64,000 nt of DNA from NCBI GenBank assembly GCA_963576725.1, contig OY755238.1, positions 25,767,334 to 25,831,333 of the forward strand. The letters run 5' to 3'. A program made the translations under genes and the position numbers. The stretch's first letter is position 1. Each line of letters opens with the position of its first letter. Below, in pieces: positions 52,323-60,000 of this stretch. The DNA comes from Azorinus chamasolen (taxonomy: Eukaryota > Mollusca > Bivalvia > Cardiida > Solecurtidae). The notes below the pieces were generated by a model, which was not told where the DNA came from, did not search any database, and saw only the letters and a program-made list of their open reading frames with translations.

Positions 52323-52527
52323 TTTCACAATGTAGTTAAAAATACATATGTATAACATGTAGATATAGAGTATTGCACTTAGGTATAACTATGTGATTGT
52401 AAATACCGTAATTCAACTACATGGATATGTCATTTCTCATTTACCTTGCACACAAATATATAACCAAAATATATTGCACATTCTTTCATTTATTACAAAA
52501 AAGAATTATAATTACATTCCATGGGCA

Positions 52528-52650
52528 TACAGTAGGACCTGTCTTAAGCAGTCATAAAAAAGAGGCATAATTATGGGTCTGTAAGGCAGGTGATTGCTTA
52601 ATGCTAGTCAAAAGTAATGCAGAAGGCTGATTAAGACATGTTTTACTGTA
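52528..52650. mobile_element. Family T4 MITE with most of the right arm deleted
   Basis: TACAGTAGGACCTGTCTTAA ... AATGCAGAAGGCTGATTAAG directly to ACATGTTTTACTGTA. Confidence 0.8.
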
Positions 52651-52706
52651 GTTGCCGCTACTCAGACATCATAACTATAGGCTTATATTAAAAAATATAT
52701 CAAAGA

Positions 52707-52990
52707 TACAGTAAAACCCATCTACAGCAACCATAAAAATAAGTCTTAACCCTTTCCTCCATAGGCTATTTTAGATCCAACCACTTTGAATGAATCTAGC
52801 CAAAAGGAGCATTCACTAGAGAAAAGAAAACCTTCAACATTTTGTAGTTAGAAACCAATGTGATAAATAGAGCATTTGCTCCTATAGGAGCAAATGCTCT
52901 ATTTATCACAATGGTTTCATAAAGTGACTTTTACAGAGTCGTAGAAAGGCATATTTATGGAGGAAAGGGTTATCTTAGGGGTTTTGACCC
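52707..52990. mobile_element. T4 end plus nested family B
   Basis: TACAGTAAAACCCATCTACA then AACCATAAAAATAAGTC and the B element; right T4 part (CTTAGGGGTTTTGAC) is eroded. Confidence 0.55.
52746..52973. mobile_element. Family B interior with A-type ends
   Basis: Ends TTAACCCTTTCCTCCATA and TATGGAGGAAAGGGTTAT, not the usual CCCATTCCC. Interior and apex TTTGCTCCTATAGGAGCAAA are B and nearly perfect. Confidence 0.88.
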
Positions 52991-53070
52991 TTTACTCCAT
53001 AAATAAGTGTTTCTATGCCTTTGTAAACAGAATAGGCCCCGATCAAACAGTAAAGTGTTAACAAGATACG
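52985..53070. mobile_element. Family A fragment
   Basis: GACCCTTTACTCCATAAATA, TTTGTAAACAGAATAGGCCC, then TAAAGTGTTAA. Confidence 0.55.
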
Positions 53071-53074
53071 GGTT

Positions 53075-53970
53075 ACAGTACGCAGGAACTGCACTTCATA
53101 ATAATCATGTGTACCTTTCATCAGAACCCCATTGATTGTGTGGATAATGTTTGTGCAAAAATCTCTTTAGTATCTGTGATGCAAATATACGAATTCAGGT
53201 TTATATAATTCTGAATTCACAAGGCATGTCTCACCATCTAGTGAGTATTGTGTACAAAAATCACCAGTATCCCCTTAGGACCATGAAATGAGCTTGCAGA
53301 AGAAACCTATTGCCGTGGATCTATTGACCACAAAAACAACAATTTCAACTCCAATTTCAAACGTAAATTTGCAGAAAACAATTTTTGATAATCAGATACA
53401 TGAATTGTCATATTACAATCATTAAATTCCCTGATAAAGTTCAATGCTCGTCTGTCAATGTCTTAAACTGTTAGAACTTAAATAAGCATGATAGAGTAAA
53501 GGCCCCTTACATAAGTGTAATGGTGAACAATGGCTGCACTGATGTTGAAACTTTGACAAAATGACACAACAAGATGATGACAACAAATATCTAGCATAAA
53601 ATACAAGCTAAAACATGACAAACTGTAGGTAGCTAAAAGTGTAAAGAAGTTTTGAGCAAAATGCACATAAAGGCTTAATGACTACATAGCATAGCTGTTC
53701 AACTTTACTTTGTATTTATGTCTTAAATTGTGTTGCTATGCCAACAAGTTTTAAATGGAATGCAATTCTTTGAATAACTTTGGCAGAGTACTACCAAAGA
53801 AACCATGTGCAAAATTCCATCAGGTGGTTTTAGTGACGTCATTTGAAAAATGTTGATGGACAGGCAAAATGGATAAACAACAAATGGTGAGCAGTCATTT
53901 GCTCATGTGAGCCACTTACAAACAAAAACAAGAATTTCACAACCAAGTTCAACAGACATTTATGACTTAT
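53075..53970. other. Nothing recognised
   Basis: Nearly 900 bp without MITE hairpins. AATAACTTTGGCAGAGTACTACC near 53774 and following text looks like dispersed repeat sequence, but no second copy is in the window. Confidence 0.4.
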
Positions 53971-53971
53971 T

Positions 53972-54180
53972 ATAACCCTTAACTCAAAGAATATTTATGT
54001 CAAATTTTTACAATGGCAAATAAAAACAGGCAATTTTGGACATTGTAGAATCAGATCTATATTATTTCTTTTTAAAGCGAACGGAGCAGTCAGATCAGGC
54101 AGCTCCTACAGGAGCTGTCTGATCTGGGTCTACTCTGTTTGCAAAGGCCCGAAAAGATGTTTATATGGAGTAAAGGAATA
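53972..54180. mobile_element. Family A MITE, reverse orientation
   Basis: TATAACCCTTAACTCAAAGA; core GCGAACGGAGCAGTCAGATC, apex CAGCTCCTACAGGAGCTG; ATGGAGTAAAGGAATAA. Confidence 0.8.
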
Positions 54181-54284
54181 ATAAATTTCTTATCATTAAC
54201 ATAATTCGAAAGAATTCATAGCTTGCAAAGATAAAAGCAACTTACATTATATAGCTATTCTAAACTAGCATTAGAACGATAATG

Positions 54285-54508
54285 TTAAACTTCTTCCCTC
54301 ATGAATATTTGTGTTATAAATAATGACATCATGAGTGATTATTAACACAGGATTTGTTTTGGCTGAGTCAGAAATACTAGAATCAGATTTACATCATACC
54401 ACAAGCAAACAGAGCAGACCCTGATCAGATGGCTCCTACAGGAACCATCTGATCTGGTTCAACTCTATTTGCAAAGTGTGAAAAGGCGTTTCTATGTCAG
54501 AGGTAAAA
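54285..54508. mobile_element. Family A MITE, reverse orientation
   Basis: TTAAACTTCTTCCCTCATGA start; core AACAGAGCAGACCCTGATCA, apex GGCTCCTACAGGAACC; right end worn. Confidence 0.8.
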
Positions 54509-54663
54509 CTAATTATACATGTATATAAAAATATAAAATATGCAAAGTAACTTGTAATGACACAGTTCATATTCATAAGACAAATCAGACACGAAGGAAA
54601 TTATTTAATGACAAAGAGGTTGAGATAAGAGATGTAAATTAAAACATTTTCAAGAATAATGTC

Positions 54664-54913
54664 GTAACCCTTTCCCTGTTTTGTACTTAGGCCAAATTTC
54701 AATACCTACTGAATATTCATTAACAAAATAGTTCGAAAGAAACATGGAAGGTGGAAATTTGTAGACATTTTAGAAAGTAAAGAAACAGATATATCAAATT
54801 TTATTAGCAAACAGAGCAGACCCTGATCAGACGGCTCCTCTAGGAGCCGTCTGATCTGGGTCTACTCTGTTTGCAAATGCGTAAAAACACGTTTATATGA
54901 GGGAAAGGGTTAA
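54664..54913. mobile_element. Family A MITE, reverse orientation
   Basis: GTAACCCTTTCCCTGTTTTG to ATGAGGGAAAGGGTTAA; perfect apex CGGCTCCTCTAGGAGCCG. Shares its right TTAA with family D. Confidence 0.92.
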
Positions 54914-55159
54914 CCCTTCCCTTGCTGAATTTTAAAATACATTTCTCCTTCTTTACCCATGCCCTGTTGTATAATTACATATATCTTCACTGTGTACAAG
55001 TATATCGCTGTGCAATCACTGCTCTGAAGTGCATTGCTTGCACAATCAACTTGTAAATAGTGCGGACCCTGATGAGACAGCTCCTGCAGGATCTGTCTCA
55101 TCTGGGTCTTCACTATTTACAGGTAGGTATATTGACGTGAACAGCAAGCGAATGGTTAA
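54910..55159. mobile_element. Family D MITE
   Basis: TTAACCCTTCCCTTGCTGAA to AGCAAGCGAATGGTTAA; apex CAGCTCCTGCAGGATCTG. Confidence 0.92.
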
Positions 55160-55369
55160 TTTCTCAACCAAATCCTATGTTGAGACCAATCTTTAGAATT
55201 GTCCCTTTTTAAGATTCTAAAGAGTGGTCACAGCATAGGGTTTGTGGAGAAATGAGGTATTCAGTACTTGTGTACGCACGTTTATCTGTTGCTCTGTTGA
55301 CTGTAGAAGAAACCTAACAACCAGGAGTATTTAATGCTTGTCTTTCATGAATTAGTCAACAGAAATCAA

Positions 55370-55616
55370 GTAAAACCTTTCCCAGTTGTATATTTATATA
55401 AGAAATAATAGCGTCGTTAATATTTATTATTTGAATTTCTATAATGGCATATTTAAAAAGGATGTTTTGGTATTGGTAGAAACTGTGGTTAGATTTGTTA
55501 TAATTTCATAAGCAAACCGAGAAACCCCGATATGACGGCTCCCACAGGAGCCCTCTGATCTTGGTCTACTGTGTTTGCAATGGTGTGAAAAGCATTTGTA
55601 TGAAGGAAAGGGTTAA
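55370..55616. mobile_element. Family A MITE, reverse orientation
   Basis: GTAAAACCTTTCCCAGTTGT to GAAGGAAAGGGTTAA; apex CGGCTCCCACAGGAGCC. Confidence 0.85.
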
Positions 55617-55788
55617 TCTTGACATTTAAAGTTTGTTATAAAAACATATTTGTGTGATGAACTCAAAGGTCTAAGGACCTGGTCAATATGGTACTGACCA
55701 CTGCCTCAGTCAAAATGACTTTTGCCATTTCTATAGATTGAGATACTATTAATAATATAGTGTCCAGTTTGTCTGTTATAGAATGTAA

Positions 55789-56158
55789 TACAGTAGAACC
55801 TCAATAAATGAAAGTAATGCCTAGAGGAGCTTTCTGTATAACTTTTGTCCTGCATTAAGCTACCACCTGTCTTAAATAATTTTAACCCTTCGCTTGCTGA
55901 ATTTTAAAATACATTTCTCCTTCTTTACCCATGCCCTCTTGTATAATTACATATATCTTCACTGTGTACAAGTATTTCGCTGTGCAATCACTGCTGCGGA
56001 GTGCGCTGGTTGCACAATCAATTTGTAAATAGTGCAGACCCTGATGAGACAGCTCCTGCAGGATCTGTCTCATCTGGGTCTTCACTATTTACAGGTAGGT
56101 ATATTGACGTGAATAGCAAGTGAAGGGTTAAAGGTCATTGTAGACAGGTTTTACTGTA
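55789..56158. mobile_element. Family T4 MITE interrupted by family D
   Basis: TACAGTAGAACCTCAATAAA, core TGCCTAGAGGAGCTTTCTGT, TGTCTTAAATAATT | D | AGGTCATTGTAGACAGG, TTTTACTGTA. Confidence 0.85.
55882..56131. mobile_element. Family D MITE nested in T4
   Basis: TTAACCCTTCGCTTGCTGAA to TAGCAAGTGAAGGGTTAA, 250 bp; apex CAGCTCCTGCAGGATCTG, the same apex change as the copy at 54910. Confidence 0.92.
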
Positions 56159-56342
56159 TATTCCAAATTAGGAATGTTGCATACTGTGTAACAAATTTAT
56201 CTTCCTGAATGACTTTTAGCTAAATATAAAAACAAGGTTGACATTTTAATGCTACTTCTTATGCAGAACAAACTTTCACAAACAATATGTCAAGTCACAC
56301 TTGGCAGATGGATTAAAGTAGAATTTTCTTCAAGATGTGGTG

Positions 56343-56406
56343 AAACAGTTTAGATCCTGATTTGACAATAAATACTCAACATCTTATCTGAATCCAAAAT
56401 GTTCGT
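56343..56406. mobile_element. Family C/E core, decayed
   Basis: AACAGTTTAGATCCTGATTT, CATCTTATCTGAATCCAAAA. Confidence 0.5.
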
Positions 56407-56587
56407 AAGATTATTATAAAATCATCAACAGATTAAAGTTAAAATAAAACCCACACTTTAAAGCAACTATAAGCTATGACAGCTTAAGTTAAAAGTATGA
56501 CAGTAAAAGATCGTTACAGTCACTGAGAGCTCCCAGAAAGTGTCAGGTTTTATACAAACAACTCCAGTACAGTCTCAGATGTACAGT

Positions 56588-56970
56588 TTAACCCTTTACC
56601 TGACAGATGGACTTTTTTATCACCATTGCAAACAGTGTAGACCCAAATCAGACAGCTACTGTAGGAGACATCTGATCAGGGGCTTCTCTGTTTGCTTTCA
56701 GAATTATACCGAGCTGATTCCACAGTTGCACAGTTACACACAAGACCAGTGTCCATGCTTATAAAACTTTTAGTTGAGTCTGAGTTCGTTCTCAAGTTTT
56801 TGATTGGTCAGATTTGAGCCTTTGGCTCAAATTTGACCAATCAAAAGCTTGAGAACTCAAATCTGACCAATCAAAAGCTGATTCATATGCCACTCTAAGT
56901 ATTCAGCTAGTGAATATTCATGACAACATTATTTCTCACATTCTTACATATCCACCAGGTGGCGGGTTAA
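56588..56970. mobile_element. Family A MITE supplying a gene end; truncated family P copy inside
   Basis: TTAA at both ends. The right end read on the minus strand aligns base by base with other A ends: TTAACCC, then TGTAAGAA, GAGAAATAATG, TCATGAATATTCA, CTAGCTGA, GGCATAT. The core is CAAACAGTGTAGACCC..CTACTGTAGGAGACATCTGATC. A family P copy missing its right end sits at about 56746-56879. Confidence 0.85.
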
Positions 56971-57096
56971 CAACTTGTAATTCACTGCTAACATGCTGGG
57001 GTTGCTGTGCTGTAAGGTAGGCAGTAAGATCCACATTCAGGTCCTTTAGTTTGTTTAGGTGGTCCACTCTTTGATTATCCTCTAAAACCTCCAAGT
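56936..57096 (-). CDS. Terminal exon of the coiled-coil gene, with MITE-derived end
   Basis: 161 nt: two bases, 52 codons, TGA. Acceptor ttcttacag. The coding sequence enters the TTAA at 56967-56970 (GTT AAC) and the last ten codons (NPPPGGYVRM) plus the stop lie inside a family A element that continues to the TTAA at 56588-56591. Confidence 0.82.
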
Positions 57097-60000
57097 CTGT
57101 AAGAAACATAAACCTATTAAAAATTAATCTGGACTAAGTAATAAAAATATTAATTTAAATTTTCTGTCCAACGGAATTTAGTGTGCATTGTGGAGGGGAG
57201 GAGTGTGTTGCGTTGAACTACTATTTTCTCGACAGTAGACCAATAACCTGTGTTCTAAAAGTTCATAAATATAAACTGGCTCGTTGATTAACTTCATATT
57301 CCTGACTTTTAACCCTTTTCTCCATGAATATTTATGTAAGAACTAGAAAATTGTGTCTGTAAGACACAGTGATGCCCCCGTGTGGGTGCTTGCCTAGCTG
57401 TACGTAAAGTTCCTAAGTCATTTGACCATGACCTTGGGCTTGCGGGCTGCATGGGCCGGGTGCATAATGAAAGTATGGATGGTGTTAAATGTGTATATGC
57501 AATTCCATACCAATAGCTATAGCGGTTAGTGAGATATAAGACTATGAAAAAACTGTGACAACCAACTGCACGTAAAATTCCTAAGTCATTTGACCTTGAC
57601 CATGGGCTTGCGGGCAGCATAGGTCGGGTGCGTAATGAAAGTATGGATGGTATGTAATATGTATATGCAATTCCATGCAAATAGCTACAGCGGTTAGGGA
57701 GATATAAGACTGAAAAAACTGTGACAACCAACTGCACGTAAAATTCGTAAGTCATTTGACTTTGACCCTGGGCTTGCGGGCAGCATGGGCTGGGTGTGCA
57801 ATGAAAGTATGGATGGTGTTAAATGTGTATATGCAATTCCATGGCAATAGCTATAGTGGTTAGGGAGATATAAGACAATGAAAAACACTGCACGTAAAAT
57901 TTCCAAGTCATTTGACCTCGACCTTGGGCTTGCCGGCAGCATGGGTGGGGTGCCAAATGATAGCACAGAGGGTAATTGATGTGTATGTGAAGTTTCATGT
58001 GTATAAGTGTAGAAATTACTGAAAAACTGTGACATCCAACTGCACCTAAAAGCGTGACACACGGACAGACGGACAGACAGACAGACGGACGGATATGTGC
58101 AAAACATAATGCCCCCTGACTATCGTCAACGGGGGCATAAAAAGTGGCATCATGAATATTAATTTGCTGAACACAGGAGATTTTGGCCATGGCAGAAACT
58201 GTAGAATCTTTATTACTCCATTAGCAAACAAGAAATGTCGACACAACATCGAACCGGGTTTTCCTTCACTATTAACTAGTAATTTCTGAGTTCAAAGGGG
58301 CATAAATCCTAGAAAAATTGCAGCAGGAAAAATTCCTGACAATATGCACATCTACATATTGTGTCCTTGCTACATGCACAATTTTATGAAATTATGTTGA
58401 GCAGTTTCAGAGGAGTTGCGCTTACAAGGATAGGGTCAAAAGACGTAGGTGATTTCTAAGTTCAAAGGGGCATAACTCCCACAAAAATTGCAGACGGCAA
58501 AATCCAAGACAACATGCACATCTGCATATTGTGTCCTTGCTACATACAAGGTTTTATGAAATTCTGTTGAACAGCTTTAGGGAAGTTGCGCTTACAAGGG
58601 TTGGATCAAAAGACCTAGGTGATTTCTAAGTTCAAAGGGGCATAACTCCCACAAAAATTGCAGACGGCAAAATCCAAGACAACATGCACATCTGCATATT
58701 GTGTCCTTGCTACATACAAGGTTTTATGAAATTCTGTTGAACAGCTTTAGGGAAGTTGCGCTTACAAGGGTTGGATCAAAAGACCTAGGTGATTTCTAAG
58801 TTCAAAGGGGCATAACTCCCACAAAAATTGCAGAAGGCAAAATCCAAGACAACATGCACATCTGCATATTGTGTCCTTGCTACATACAAGGTTTTATGAA
58901 ATTCTGTTGAACAGTTTTAGGGAAGTTGCGCTTACAAGGGTTGGGTCAAAAGACTGAGTGATTTCTAAGTTCAAAGGGACAGAACTCGCAGAAAAAATGC
59001 AGACGGAAAAATCCCCGACAATAAGTGTATCTACATATTTTATCCTTGATAGATACAAGGTTTTATGAAATTCTGTCGAACAGTTTGAGAGGAGTTGCGC
59101 TAACAAGGGTAGGGTCAAGAGACCTTGTGATTTCTAAGTTCAAAGGGGCATAAATCGGAGAAGGAGAAATCCCCAACAATATGCACATCTACATATTGTG
59201 TCCTTGCTACATGCAAGATTTTATGAAAATCTGTTGTGCAGTTTCAGAGGAGTTGTGCTTACAAGATTGGCAGCTGCCCGTCCGCCCAACCGCCTGCCGT
59301 ACATCACCATTTCAATAACCTGATTTTCCGTTAAAAAGCAGACCCTGATCAGACCTCTCCTACAGTAGCCACCTGAACCGGGTCTACACTCATTGCAAAG
59401 GCTTCAAAAAACCCTTTATTCCATAAATACACCTTCTGTACCTATGTAAACAGAGTAGACCCAGACCAGACGGCTCCTATAGGAGCCGTCTGATTAGGGT
59501 TTATTCTGTTTGCTTATGGTATAATATACTTTATAGATATGATTCTACAGTTTCTACCATGGCCAAAAATTCCATTGCCCCCTGTGCTATAATAACAATT
59601 AGTCTAACATCCATGAAGTATAGGGTTAATGTCTTTGTTTGTAATCTTACCCTTTTTCCTTTCCTAGAACCAGATCTATCATAGCAAAAACTGTACAATC
59701 AAATCTACATTACTAAGTTAGCAAACAGAGAAGACCATGATCAGGTTGCTATTACAGGAGCTGTCTGATCTGTGTCTACTCTATTTGCATAGGCTTAATG
59801 CCTACGTTTTCACTCCTTTCAAGTGGATCAGAACCTGCAGCAGCTCTAATCAAGGTCAGCTCTGTTTACCTATATTACATTAATATCACACCTGATAGAG
59901 GGTGATAGAATGTATTGTCAACCTGAGAATGGTAATGTCATCGAGGTGCAAGTTGAGGTAGACATTACTATTTCTAGGGTTGACAATACATTCTAGCACC

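Larger units (their letters stand above)
54620..55305. mobile_element. Family Q element split by A and D
   Basis: Left piece GAGATGTAAATTAAAACATT and TTCAAGAATAATGTCG. The hairpin ATTTCTCAACCAAATCCTAT...GGGTTTGTGGAGAAATG lies after 55159, ending near TTATCTGTTGCTCTG. Confidence 0.75.
57308..59405. mobile_element. Family A MITE opened by two minisatellite elements (in intron)
   Basis: Three A segments in order: TTAACCCTTTTCTCCATGAA (57308); GTGGCATCATGAATATTAAT to ATTAGCAAAC (58144-58228); AGCAGACCCTGATCAGACCT to GTCTACACTCATTGCAAAGG (59338-59402). Together they read as one A copy. Confidence 0.8.

Noticed and set aside
57309..58190. Minus-strand frames of 123-148 codons with repeated motifs
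   Set aside because: They lie within the 165-bp tandem units; the repeated protein text is a by-product of the DNA repeat.
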